A DNA stretch of 64,000 nucleotides from Planctomycetota bacterium (GTDB lineage Bacteria > Planctomycetota > UBA1135 > GCA-002686595): NCBI GenBank assembly GCA_020638835.1, contig JACKHV010000004.1:248001-312000 (forward strand), read 5' to 3'. Both the position numbers and the translations under genes were made by a program. Below are positions 1 to 9,247 of the stretch, in pieces (within the stretch, counting starts at the first letter, position 1; each line of letters opens with the position of its first letter). Under the pieces are notes generated by a model, which was not told the origin of the DNA, did no database searches, and was given only the letters and a program-made list of their open reading frames with translations.

Positions 1-182
1 ACTCGACCGACCCGGCGGCGCCCTATCAACTGGGGCTCGAGTCGCTGGACTGGCGCGCGGCCGAGGAAGTCCTCGTGCGCCGCGCCCTGCAAGAGGCCGC
101 GGGCAACCGCAGCGAGACGGCGCGCCTGCTCGGGGTGAACCGGGCGACGCTCTACAACAAGCTCAAGGCCTTCGGGATCTGA
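1..182 (+). CDS. Sigma-54 response regulator, C-terminal fragment (Fis-type HTH), 5' end outside window
   Basis: Only the last 59 codons are present, read from base 3 to the TGA at 180-182. The fragment ends in a Fis/HTH_8 helix-turn-helix: GNRSETARLLGVNRATLYNKL, followed by KAFGI. This is the signature C-terminus of NtrC/FlrA-family enhancer-binding proteins, which activate sigma-54 RNA polymerase. The AAA+ and receiver parts would lie upstream of the window. It directly precedes a sigma-54 promoter and a second NtrC-type gene lies at 6633-8030, so it may be the master activator of the first flagellar operon; that role is inference from position. Confidence 0.85.
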   Translation, partial: STDPAAPYQLGLESLDWRAAEEVLVRRALQEAAGNRSETARLLGVNRATLYNKLKAFGI

Positions 183-554
183 CGCGCGCCGGCCGGCGGA
201 CCGGGAACGGTGCCGCGGCCGACTGTCGCGAATCTCGACGCCTCCTGCGCGCCTTTCCAGTCCGCGAGCGATCGCGTCGACAGAGGCCGCGATCCGCTGG
301 GGAGACCCGTGCCGAGGCGGCAAACCGTTCCGGGCGGCACCCTCCCCCCCCACCCCAGGTGACCGCCGCGTCGGAAAAAGGTCACCACCCTTCCGCTCCC
401 CGACCGGGAAAGCAGGGCCGCTTCCCGGGGGTCCTGTCTCGCAAGGTGGAAAAAAGTACGCGATTCGGGCGGTCGTCCATCAAGCGATCGGGGGGCAAGG
501 GTCGAACAACGCGCTTGGCACCGGCATTGCGCCGGTGGAAGGACGAGAACGACC
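183..554. other. Intergenic region holding the flagellar operon 1 control sequences
   Basis: There is no convincing gene in these 372 bases. The region contains two pairs of GGAA/TTCC half-sites: CGGAA at 372-376 with TTCCG at 391-395, and CCGGGAA at 404-410 with TTCCCGG at 422-428. The second pair could also fold as a 7-bp hairpin that ends the upstream regulator transcript, but no T-run follows. A consensus sigma-54 promoter lies at 515-530. The half-sites are centred about 125-160 bases before the predicted transcription start, a usual distance for an enhancer-binding protein. Confidence 0.6.
515..530 (+). promoter_or_regulatory. Sigma-54 (-24/-12) promoter of flagellar operon 1
   Basis: The sequence TTGGCACCGGCATTGC matches the RpoN consensus (TTGGCACG-N4-TTGC), with the invariant GG and GC separated by exactly 10 bases. 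The predicted start is near 542, 13 bases before the ATG at 555. The four bases before it (GCGC) are also found before the other two sigma-54 promoters of this window (38065-38081 and 41895-41911). Confidence 0.88.
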
Positions 555-1214
555 ATGAACACCCGACTCCAAGACGCCCCCGCGCAGCTCCACGACACCC
601 AGCGACGTTCCATCGAGGACGCGCTCATTGCGGAGATCCGCGTTCCGATGGCCGCGCTGCGGGCCGCGCTCGAGAACCTCGCCCGACAGGGCGCGGACAC
701 GGCCGAGCGCGCGAAGGTGCTCGAGGCCGCGGCGGACGAAGTCGGACGCCTGTCGCACAAGGTGACGACGCTGCTCGACGCCGCACTCGCGACGCCGAGT
801 GCCACGACGAGCTGTCGCATCAGCGAGCTCCAGCAGCGCTTGATCCGCGCGATCGACCCCGCGCTGCACGGCGCGGTCGAGATCGCCTGCGAAGACACCT
901 GGGCCGCCGTCGCGATCGACGCCGCGCCCTTCGCAGGTGCGCTCGCCGGCCTCGTCGAGTCGCTCGCGCTCGGTGGAGCGCAAGTGCTCGTGCGACTGTC
1001 CTACGCGGACGGCCTCGACGTGCGCCTCTTCGCGGCGACCGAACACCGCCGCCACTACCTCGACCACGGCTCGATCGACGGCGCGCGCCTCGCCGGAGCC
1101 GAGCGTGAACTCGAAGCGCTCGGTGTGCGCGTGAACTGGCGCACGACCCACTGCGGTGCGGTGCGCGTCGCGCTGCGCCACGACGACCGCGACTCCTTCG
1201 GAGGTGCCGCGTGA
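555..1214 (+). CDS. Degenerate histidine-kinase-like protein (pseudokinase)
   Basis: The protein has 219 residues. Residues 19-75 look like a HisKA dimerisation helix pair: the stretch IAEIRVPMAAL (25-35) aligns with the usual SHEIRTPLAAL motif, but the phospho-accepting His is Ala26. The rest is a reduced ATPase-like domain: a helix PFAGALAGLVESLALGGA sits where the N-box should be but has no Asn, and no DxGxG box is visible. It should therefore neither bind ATP nor accept phosphate normally. It is the first gene behind the sigma-54 promoter, and its stop overlaps the next start (GTGA), so it is translationally coupled to a degenerate receiver/RsbW protein. A role as scaffold or inhibitor of the downstream kinase pair is inference. 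Confidence 0.6.
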   Translation: MNTRLQDAPAQLHDTQRRSIEDALIAEIRVPMAALRAALENLARQGADTAERAKVLEAAADEVGRLSHKVTTLLDAALATPSATTSCRISELQQRLIRAIDPALHGAVEIACEDTWAAVAIDAAPFAGALAGLVESLALGGAQVLVRLSYADGLDVRLFAATEHRRHYLDHGSIDGARLAGAERELEALGVRVNWRTTHCGAVRVALRHDDRDSFGGAA

Positions 1215-2185
1215 TCCCGCGCGAGCTCGACGTCCTGATCATCGAGCGCGACACGGCGATCGCCGGTGCGCTCGCGGCCAGCTTCCAGAAGCGCGGCCAC
1301 TACGTGCGCGTGGCGTCGAGCTGCGAGGAAGCGCTCGACCTCCCGCGTCCCGACGCGCTGATCGCTTGCGCCGACCCCGGCGGCCTCACCGCGACGGAAC
1401 TGATCAGCCACTACCGCTCGACCGGCGCGCTGCCGCGCTGCGTCGTGATCGCGGATCGTCCCTCGCTGGACGGCTGCCGCGAAGCGCTGCGCCTCGGCGC
1501 GGCGGACTACTTGCCGACGCCCTTCCGCCTCGAGGACGTGATCCGCGCCGTCGAGTCGGACGCGCCCGCCGCGAACACGAGCGGCTGTCCGTCGCTGCAG
1601 CTCGAGATCGACGCCGACCAAGCGTCGATGCTGCGCGCGGGTCGCGAGCTGGCGGCCTTCTGCACGCGCGCCGGCCTCGGCCCGAGCACGCGCGCCCGAC
1701 TGGTCAGCGCGACGCTCGAGTGCGTCGAGAACGCGGTGCTCCACGCCTACCAACCGGGCGAAGCCGGCACGATCGAGATCGAAGCCGTGCTCGACGCCCG
1801 CGAGTGCCTCGTGCGTGTCGTCGACCAAGGCGTCGGCCTGATCGCGGACGAGTCCGCTCAAGAACACGAGGACGGTCTGCGTCCCGGCCTCGAGCGCGCC
1901 GCCGGTTGCGCCGAGGAGCTGCGCGTGCTCAGCGCGCCCGGCGCCGGCACGACCGCCGAGCTCCGCTTCCGCGCTTACCGCGTGGACTTCGACGAAGCCG
2001 GCACGATCGACCTCTCCGAGTACGACTACTTCACGCCCGAGACCGCGCGCGAGGTGCTTCGCACGCTCGCCGTCGAGGAGTGCTCCGAGCTGTTCACGCT
2101 TTCGCCTTCGCTCGCGCTGCTCGTCGGCCGGCTGCTCGCCGGCCCGCAGACCGGCGCCGGTCTCGCCTCCACGCTGAAGAGCTGA
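1211..2185 (+). CDS. Degenerate receiver domain fused to RsbW-like HATPase
   Basis: The protein has 324 residues and a GTG start overlapping the previous stop. Residues 5-120 have a receiver fold pattern, but the phospho-Asp position is Cys53 (in PDALIACADPGG) and the conserved Lys of the KPF motif is Thr (YLPTPF), so ordinary phosphorylation is unlikely. Residues about 135-255 are an intact anti-sigma-factor-type ATPase (HATPase_c_2/RsbW): N-box ECVENAVLHAY and G1 box VVDQGVGL are present. The last 60 residues have no recognisable domain. Fusions of a receiver with an RsbW-like ATPase are usually partner-switch regulators; here the input half appears locked. The target (a sigma factor, anti-anti-sigma protein or the downstream NtrBC pair) cannot be told from sequence. 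Confidence 0.7.
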   Translation: MIPRELDVLIIERDTAIAGALAASFQKRGHYVRVASSCEEALDLPRPDALIACADPGGLTATELISHYRSTGALPRCVVIADRPSLDGCREALRLGAADYLPTPFRLEDVIRAVESDAPAANTSGCPSLQLEIDADQASMLRAGRELAAFCTRAGLGPSTRARLVSATLECVENAVLHAYQPGEAGTIEIEAVLDARECLVRVVDQGVGLIADESAQEHEDGLRPGLERAAGCAEELRVLSAPGAGTTAELRFRAYRVDFDEAGTIDLSEYDYFTPETAREVLRTLAVEECSELFTLSPSLALLVGRLLAGPQTGAGLASTLKS

Positions 2186-2190
2186 ATCCG

Positions 2191-3159
2191 ATGGCCTTCG
2201 ACGACTTCGAATCAAGAGACGCGGACCCGACGACCGCCCAGGGGCTCGACGAGGATCTGTTCGACTTCCCGCTCGTCGATCCGTTCGGCGTCGCGGAGGA
2301 AGTGAGCAGCCCCGCTCCCGCGCGCACGTCGCGTACCAAGGCGTCGACGCGCACTGCGACGCCGCCGGCGGACGCCGACGACGACGACCTCTTCGCTTCT
2401 CCGCTGGGCGGCACCGCCGGCTCGCTCGAGAGCTTCGAAGACGACGTCGACCGCCTCTCGGAACGCGTCGCCGACCTGATCGAGGACGACGACCTCGACA
2501 GCTTCCTCGACGAGCCGCTGGTCGAGGACGACTTCGGCGGCCCGCCTGTCGAAGAGATCTCTGCGCCCGCGCAGAAGAGCAAGGAGCAGAAACGCCCGAA
2601 GCGCGTCGTGGCACGCGAGTCCGCGGAAGTCGTCGTCGAACAGCCCGCCCAACTCGTCGCCGCGGTCGCCACCCCGCACTCCGGCCCCTTCCGGCTCGGC
2701 CGCACGGGAATGCTGATCGCCGCCGGCGCGAGCCTCTTCGCGTTCGCCCTGCTCGGCGTCGTCTGGCACACCGGCCGCGGCATGCAGGCCGCGCTCGCTT
2801 CGCGCAGCGAGAACGCCAACGAGGCGCACCTCCAATCGCGCATCATGGAGCTCGAGCAACTGATGAACTCGCAGCGCCAGGAGCTGCTCTCCGCGCTCGA
2901 GTCGAAGACTGACGACCTGCCCGAGATCCCCGCGACGCACGTGCGCGTCGAACCCGAGTGGTTCGTCGAGCGCAAGCTGATCCAACAGGCGATGGCGGAA
3001 GGTCGCTACCGCGAGGCTCGCAAGCGCCTGTTCGCGCTGCAAGCCGTCATGGATGACCTCGGTCCCGACGTGCGCGACGAGCTCGCGCCGACCGTCGCCT
3101 TCCTGATTCCCGAGACGTATCGCCTGCAGGCGGCGGACGCCAAAGGAGGCGAAGAGTGA
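2191..3159 (+). CDS. Acidic single-pass membrane coiled-coil protein, function unknown
   Basis: The protein has 322 residues. The start ATG at 2191 lies 5 bases after the previous stop. The N-terminal 165 residues are very acidic and low in complexity (DDDDLFAS, EDDDLDSFLDEP, EDDFGGPP) and should be disordered and cytoplasmic. A single membrane helix follows (about 173-193, GMLIAAGASLFAFALLGVVW), then a coiled coil (about 200-235, rich in ENANEAHLQ and ELEQLMNSQ), then a short helical domain with RKLIQQAMAEGRYREARKRL that resembles one TPR unit and probably lies in the periplasm. No family was recognised. It is coupled by GTGA overlap to a secreted TPR protein, suggesting a trans-envelope complex. 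Confidence 0.6.
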   Translation: MAFDDFESRDADPTTAQGLDEDLFDFPLVDPFGVAEEVSSPAPARTSRTKASTRTATPPADADDDDLFASPLGGTAGSLESFEDDVDRLSERVADLIEDDDLDSFLDEPLVEDDFGGPPVEEISAPAQKSKEQKRPKRVVARESAEVVVEQPAQLVAAVATPHSGPFRLGRTGMLIAAGASLFAFALLGVVWHTGRGMQAALASRSENANEAHLQSRIMELEQLMNSQRQELLSALESKTDDLPEIPATHVRVEPEWFVERKLIQQAMAEGRYREARKRLFALQAVMDDLGPDVRDELAPTVAFLIPETYRLQAADAKGGEE

Positions 3160-4670
3160 TTCGCGCGTTCCTGCTCGCCGGCCTGCTGCTCACCGCCAAC
3201 CCGGGGAGCGCCTCCGACACGAGCCAACTCGACGTCCACACGGTCGACGGTGAGCAACTCGTCACCTTGCACGCCCGCAACCTGCCCGCGAACGAGGTCC
3301 TCGAGGCGCTCTGCGACGCGCTCGGCCGACGCCTGCGTTGGATGGAGGAGATCGACAACGTCTCGAACGTCACGGTCCACCTCGTCGACGCCTACGCGAA
3401 CGACGTCGTGCGCACCGTCGTCGGCGCCGCCGGCATGCGCGTGCGCATCACCAGCGACCAGATCGAGGTCTCCAAGGAGTTCGGTCCCTTCGCGAAGCGC
3501 GAGGACCTGCTGTTCGCCGCGGAAGCCTCGTACACCATGGCGCTGCGCCGCTTCCCCACGCACCCGGCGCGCGTCGAGGCGCGCGAGGCGCTCGCGGAAA
3601 TGGCCGTCGCCGAAGGACGTCCCGATCGTGCCGTCGAGCACTACGGCTACCTGATCGAGGAGTTCCGTACCGCGCGCGCGAACGAAGAGCCCGTCGCACC
3701 CGAACTGCTCGCCTTCATGCCCGAAGCGCTCGTGCGCTCCGGCCGCCTGCAGGTCGAGCTGCGCCGCTGGGACGCCGCGCGTCAGAGCTTCCAGCTGCTC
3801 GCGGACATCGGCAACCTCGTCCCTCACGACTACTTCCCCGAGGCGCTGCGCGAGCTCGCGCGCTGTCAGTGCGAGCTCGGCGACCCGAAGAAGGCGCTCT
3901 ACCAGGTTCGCGCGCTGAGCTCGAACCCCGAGTTCGCGCCGAAGGACGACATGGACCGCACGCGTCGCTTGCTCGTCGAGGCGCGTGCCCTGATCCTCAC
4001 CGAGGAACCGATCAGCGCGTTGCGACTGCTCGACGAGTGCGCCGCGCTCGGCCAGATCTCCTTCAAGAACTACGAAGTCATGGAGCTGCGCGCGAAGGCC
4101 CTCGAGAAGAGCGGTCGTCCCGCCGAAGCCGCGCAGGCTTGGCTGGGCTTCTACTACGACGTGAAGCTGCCCGAGGAGCGTCGCAAGGCGCTGACCCACG
4201 CCGCCACGCTCTCGCTCAGCGCCAGCGACGAAGTCGCCGTGATGATGATCCACGAAATGGCGAAGGAGCACGGCTGGGGAGCCGACGTGCAGCCCGCGCT
4301 CAATCTGGCCCGCGCGCGCCTCAGCATTGACAGCACCAACTTCCTCGCCGGTTCCGCCGCCGAGCGCTTGCTGCGCGCCGAGGACCTGCATCGCTCCGCC
4401 CTCTACGGACAGGCGCGTCAGGTGCTCGACGGCCTCTACGAGGTCCACCTCGCCCTCGGCCAGAACGAGCGCCTGCGCCTCGCCGTGGTCTACGCGAAGG
4501 TCCTCGACCGCGTCGACGGCATCGACGCCGCGATTCGCGTGCTGCGCACCATCGCCGCGACGCTCGAGACGCAAGAAGCGCGCACGACCCTCTACCTCCT
4601 CGCCGCCGAGCTCTACGAGACGCACGAGATGTTCGACGAAGCCATCGAAGCCTACGCGGGAACCCTCTGA
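3156..4670 (+). CDS. Secreted protein with STN-like domain and TPR repeats
   Basis: The protein has 504 residues and a GTG start overlapping the previous stop. A signal peptide (IRAFLLAGLLLTANPGSAS) is followed by a short domain (about 25-105) with the LPANEVLEALCDALG...VTVHLVDAYANDVVRTVV pattern of secretin/TonB N-terminal (STN) domains, then helical repeats to the end that fit TPRs (for example AVEHYGYLIEEF, AARQSFQLLADIG, AIRVLRTIAATLE). It is probably periplasmic and protein-binding. STN domains pack against ring-forming outer-membrane machines, so association with the flagellar basal body or another envelope ring is plausible, but this is inference from context. The stop overlaps the next ATG (TGATG). 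Confidence 0.6.
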   Translation: MIRAFLLAGLLLTANPGSASDTSQLDVHTVDGEQLVTLHARNLPANEVLEALCDALGRRLRWMEEIDNVSNVTVHLVDAYANDVVRTVVGAAGMRVRITSDQIEVSKEFGPFAKREDLLFAAEASYTMALRRFPTHPARVEAREALAEMAVAEGRPDRAVEHYGYLIEEFRTARANEEPVAPELLAFMPEALVRSGRLQVELRRWDAARQSFQLLADIGNLVPHDYFPEALRELARCQCELGDPKKALYQVRALSSNPEFAPKDDMDRTRRLLVEARALILTEEPISALRLLDECAALGQISFKNYEVMELRAKALEKSGRPAEAAQAWLGFYYDVKLPEERRKALTHAATLSLSASDEVAVMMIHEMAKEHGWGADVQPALNLARARLSIDSTNFLAGSAAERLLRAEDLHRSALYGQARQVLDGLYEVHLALGQNERLRLAVVYAKVLDRVDGIDAAIRVLRTIAATLETQEARTTLYLLAAELYETHEMFDEAIEAYAGTL

Positions 4671-5452
4671 TGCTGAAGTTCACCTACATCGCCAACCTGG
4701 GAATCCTCGGCATGTTCGCCGTTCCGCCCGCTCTGCAGGGAACGGGGTCTTTCGGGCTCGAGAAGGCGCTCGAAGAGACCGTCACCGCGCTCGACGACCT
4801 GACCCAAACGCAGGCGACGATCACGGCGGGCGACTACGCGGCCGTCGACGAGCTGCTCGCTTCGACCGAGTCGCCCGTCGCGAACCCGCAGGAGTCGACC
4901 GCGATCAAGAACAAGCTGCGCGACGAGGTGTCGCGTCTGCAGATGGCGCTCGACACGCTCGAGTCCGACTACGTGCTGCCCCCCGTCACGGTCGAGTCCG
5001 TGGGCGCGACGCAGCCGAAGCGCACGACCGGCCTGACCGACTCGCAGCGCAGTGAGATCGGCGGGATCCTCGTCCCCGTTCCCGGCGGCAAGCAGACGTC
5101 CGAGATCCTGACCGAGGAAGGCACGGCGAGCTTCGAGCGCGCCGGCTTCACCGCGAGCTACGCGCGTCACGGACGCGCCTACTACCGCGCCGGTCGCTAC
5201 GAGGAGGGCATCGCGCTGCTGCGCCACGCGCCCGAGAACGACGCGGAGTCGATGTACTGGCGCGCTCGCTGCCTCGAACGCACGAACAAGCTCAACGAGG
5301 CGGTCGCCGCCTACACCAAGGTCATCGAGAACCCGAGCGCCGGCTCTCTCGCCGACCGCGCCAAGGACGACCGCGGCTTCATCGAGTGGAAGATCGCCTT
5401 CAGCTCGAAGGTCGAGGACCAGGTCGAACGCCGGATGACGAACGAGCGCTAG
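4670..5452 (+). CDS. Secreted TPR/coiled-coil protein, function unknown
   Basis: The protein has 260 residues. The N-terminus (LKFTYIANLGILGMFAVPPALQ) is a signal peptide or anchor. Residues about 30-100 are predicted coiled coil (LEKALEETVTALDDL; EVSRLQMALDTLESDY), followed by a short linker and two TPR-like units near the C-terminus (HGRAYYRAGRYEEGIALL and RARCLERTNKLNEAVAAYTKVIE). The layout, coiled coil then C-terminal TPR, is like CpoB/YbgF cell-envelope proteins, but the sequence is not close enough to name it. It is the last of five consecutive unfamiliar genes before the flagellar kinase and overlaps its predecessor by one base. Confidence 0.6.
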   Translation: MLKFTYIANLGILGMFAVPPALQGTGSFGLEKALEETVTALDDLTQTQATITAGDYAAVDELLASTESPVANPQESTAIKNKLRDEVSRLQMALDTLESDYVLPPVTVESVGATQPKRTTGLTDSQRSEIGGILVPVPGGKQTSEILTEEGTASFERAGFTASYARHGRAYYRAGRYEEGIALLRHAPENDAESMYWRARCLERTNKLNEAVAAYTKVIENPSAGSLADRAKDDRGFIEWKIAFSSKVEDQVERRMTNER

Positions 5453-5462
5453 TCCTGACGCG

Positions 5463-6626
5463 ATGAGTCGAACCATGAACAAGCCCGACGCCGCAGAGCT
5501 CCAAGCGCTGATCCAGAGCTTGGCCGGCATCTCCGGCGAGCTGCGCGAGAGCTACGCCGCGCTGGAGCGCCGCGCGGAGCGCGTGGAGGCCGAGCTGTCG
5601 GTCGCCAATGCCGAGCTCGTCAGTCAACTGGCGCAGCTCGAGGCGATCCTCGAGGCGCTGCCGGTCGGTGTCGTCGTGCGCGATGCGGACGGGAGCGTGC
5701 AACGCGTGAACCGCGCCGCTTCCGAGATCCTCGGTCGCCCCGCCGCGGAGCTGCGCGGCGGCTGCGACGACCTCGAGCTCGTCGAGTCGAGCGAGCCTCG
5801 CGAAGTGCAGTGCGCCGACGGGGAACGCCGTGCGCTCACATCCCGCACCACCGGCTTCCGCCTCCCCGGCGGCGAGTTCGAGGGGAGCGTCCAGATCATC
5901 GACGACCGCACCGAGTTCGTGCGCCTCGCCGAGGACGTTCACCGCATGGACAAGATGGCCGCGCTCGGAACGATGGCCGCGGGCATCGCGCACGAGATCC
6001 GCAACCCGATGAACGCCATGAAGGGCTTCGCGGAGCTGCTGAAGCGTCAGCTCGCCGGCGACGGCAAGACCGGACGCTGGGCCGCCGCGATCTCGGAGGG
6101 CGTGGACGAGGTCGACGCGATCATCCGCTCGATGTTCGGCTTCTCGCAACCCGAGCGCCTCTTCGAGGAGACGCTCGAAGCCGCCGAGCTGCTCGAGGCG
6201 GCCCTCGAGGTCGCGAAGAGCCACACGCCCGGCGACCTCGCCGTCGAGAACTGGACGTTCGACGTCCACGCGGACGACGCGCGTTTCCGCGGCGACCGCA
6301 TCAAGCTGCGCCAAGCGCTGCGCAACCTGATCTCCAACGCGATGCAGGTACAGCCGCAGGGCGGCGCGCTCGCCGTCGCGATCTGCGTCGAGGGTGACGC
6401 CCTCGTCTTCCGCGTCGATGACGCCGGCCCCGGCCTCTCGCCCGAGTGCGCCGCGAAGGTCGCCGACCCCTTCTACACGACCCGCGCCGACGGCACGGGA
6501 CTCGGTCTCTCGCTCGTCCACTCGATCGCGCAGCTGCACGGCGGCTCGCTCGAGGTGCAGAGCTCCGCTTCGCCCCTCGGCGGAGCCACCATCGCTTTCC
6601 AGATCCCTTTCCACCCCGTCGCCTGA
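5463..6626 (+). CDS. NtrB/FlrB-type cytosolic sensor histidine kinase
   Basis: The protein has 387 residues and no membrane segment. An N-terminal coiled coil (about 10-60) leads to a PAS domain (about 60-160, LEALPVGVVVRDADG...), a HisKA helix with the phospho-accepting His177 in GIAHEIRNPMNAMKGF, and an intact ATPase: N-box RQALRNLISNAM, G1 VDDAGPGL, F-box PFYTTR, G2 GTGLGLSLVHSI. The HEIRNP motif and soluble layout are those of NtrB/FlrB/FleS kinases, which phosphorylate a sigma-54 activator; the gene for that activator begins 7 bases downstream. Alternative start: ATG at 5475. It probably senses an early basal-body checkpoint, as its FlrB relatives do. Confidence 0.88.
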   Translation: MSRTMNKPDAAELQALIQSLAGISGELRESYAALERRAERVEAELSVANAELVSQLAQLEAILEALPVGVVVRDADGSVQRVNRAASEILGRPAAELRGGCDDLELVESSEPREVQCADGERRALTSRTTGFRLPGGEFEGSVQIIDDRTEFVRLAEDVHRMDKMAALGTMAAGIAHEIRNPMNAMKGFAELLKRQLAGDGKTGRWAAAISEGVDEVDAIIRSMFGFSQPERLFEETLEAAELLEAALEVAKSHTPGDLAVENWTFDVHADDARFRGDRIKLRQALRNLISNAMQVQPQGGALAVAICVEGDALVFRVDDAGPGLSPECAAKVADPFYTTRADGTGLGLSLVHSIAQLHGGSLEVQSSASPLGGATIAFQIPFHPVA

Positions 6627-6632
6627 GCCAAC

Positions 6633-8030
<1,398 letters not shown>

Positions 8031-8038
8031 GGTCGATC

Positions 8039-8404
8039 ATGGACGTCTCCGGAAACAACGGCCGCCTGCTCGTCAACCTCATGTCCGCCGCCGCGCGGCG
8101 CGCCGAGGTGATCGCGAACAACATCGCGAATCAGAACACCCCGGGCTTCAAGCGCAGCACGGTCGAGTTCGAGGACCTGCTCGCGCGCGAGCTGCGCAGC
8201 GGTGCGAGCGGCCGGGACCTGTTGGCGCTCGCTCCCGAGGAGCAGATCGACTTGGTTTCCCCGAGCAACGGTGAGGGCAACAACGTCCACATGGAACTCG
8301 AGACGAACGCCATGAACCAGAACCGGCTGATGTACGAGACCTACTCCGCCATCCTCAAGACGCGCATGGAGTTGATCCGCGCCAGCATCGAGGAGAGCCG
8401 CTAG
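8039..8404 (+). CDS. flgB: Flagellar proximal rod protein FlgB
   Basis: The protein has 121 residues, normal for FlgB. It carries the rod/hook family N-terminal motif AEVIANNIANQNTPGFKR (ANNxAN-x-TPGF), a disordered middle (EFEDLLARELRS) and the C-terminal helix with NQNRLMYETYSAILKTRMELIRASI. FlgB forms the most proximal axial rod layer on the MS ring/FliE. The start at 8039 gives the expected short N-terminus; flgC follows after 2 bases. Confidence 0.93.
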   Translation: MDVSGNNGRLLVNLMSAAARRAEVIANNIANQNTPGFKRSTVEFEDLLARELRSGASGRDLLALAPEEQIDLVSPSNGEGNNVHMELETNAMNQNRLMYETYSAILKTRMELIRASIEESR

Positions 8405-8406
8405 TC

Positions 8407-8847
8407 ATGACCAGCATCCGTAACCTGTTCAGCGGCCTGCGGGCCTCTTCGTCCGGCACGACGGCCGAGCGCGCGCGTATCGACGTCATCACGCGTAACA
8501 TCGCGAACGCGCAGACCACGCGCATGCCGGGATTCGACCAACCGACGCCCTACCAGCGTCAGACGGTCTCCTTCGAGCCGATCATGCGCAAGCTCGAGAC
8601 CGGTCAGCAGGTCATCGAAGGGGTGCGCGTCGCGGCGATCGAGCCCGACACCTCGACGCCTTTCGAGGAGATCTTCGACCCCGGTCATCCCGACCGAGAC
8701 GAGCGCGGCATCGTGCGCATGCCGAACGTCAACGCCACCAAGGAGATGGCCGATCTGATCACGGCCGTTCGCGCCTACGAGGCGAACCTCAAGGCCCAAG
8801 AGAACTTCATCCGCATGGCCGAGACGGCGCTGCGCCTCGCGCAGTAG
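8407..8847 (+). CDS. flgC: Flagellar rod protein FlgC
   Basis: The protein has 146 residues. The N-terminus (SGLRASSSGTTAERARIDVITRNIANAQTT) and the C-terminus (MPNVNATKEMADLITAVRAYEANLKAQENF) are textbook FlgC, including the NVN...EM..L..A.RAYEAN signature shared with hook and rod proteins. It polymerises after FlgB in the proximal rod. It is located between flgB and fliE as in most flagellar clusters. Confidence 0.95.
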   Translation: MTSIRNLFSGLRASSSGTTAERARIDVITRNIANAQTTRMPGFDQPTPYQRQTVSFEPIMRKLETGQQVIEGVRVAAIEPDTSTPFEEIFDPGHPDRDERGIVRMPNVNATKEMADLITAVRAYEANLKAQENFIRMAETALRLAQ

Positions 8848-8873
8848 GCCGCCCTGTCACTGGAGACTGAACC

Positions 8874-9233
8874 ATGGTGAACGGAGTCGGAAGCGGGAGC
8901 GGCATGGGCCGCGCGGCCATCGAGGCCGCCCTGAAGCGCCAGACCGAGGCGATGAACAAGCTGCACGACCGCATGGAGAACATGTCGGGCGGGCGCACCT
9001 CGGAGTCCCCGGGTTTCAAAGACAGCATGAACGCCGTCGAGGGCCTGAAGAGCCTCGACGGAGAGGTGAAGAAGGCCGACGAGCTCGCTCAGAAGCTGAT
9101 CACCGGAGAAGTGAGCGACTTCCACGAAGTCGCCGCCCAGCTCAAGCAGAGCGACCTCAGCTTCAAGTTCGCGCTCCAAGTGCGGAACAAGCTGGTGGAC
9201 GCGTACCGCGAAGTCATGCGCATGGGCGTCTGA
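8874..9233 (+). CDS. fliE: Hook-basal body protein FliE
   Basis: The protein has 119 residues. The C-terminal half (FHEVAAQLKQSDLSFKFALQVRNKLVDAYREVMRMGV) is the conserved FliE domain. FliE is the junction between MS ring and rod and is needed to start export of rod proteins. The ATG at 8874 follows a purine-rich stretch (GGAGACTGA). The next gene, fliF, starts 14 bases after the stop. Confidence 0.94.
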   Translation: MVNGVGSGSGMGRAAIEAALKRQTEAMNKLHDRMENMSGGRTSESPGFKDSMNAVEGLKSLDGEVKKADELAQKLITGEVSDFHEVAAQLKQSDLSFKFALQVRNKLVDAYREVMRMGV

Positions 9234-9247
9234 GGAACTAGAGCCTT

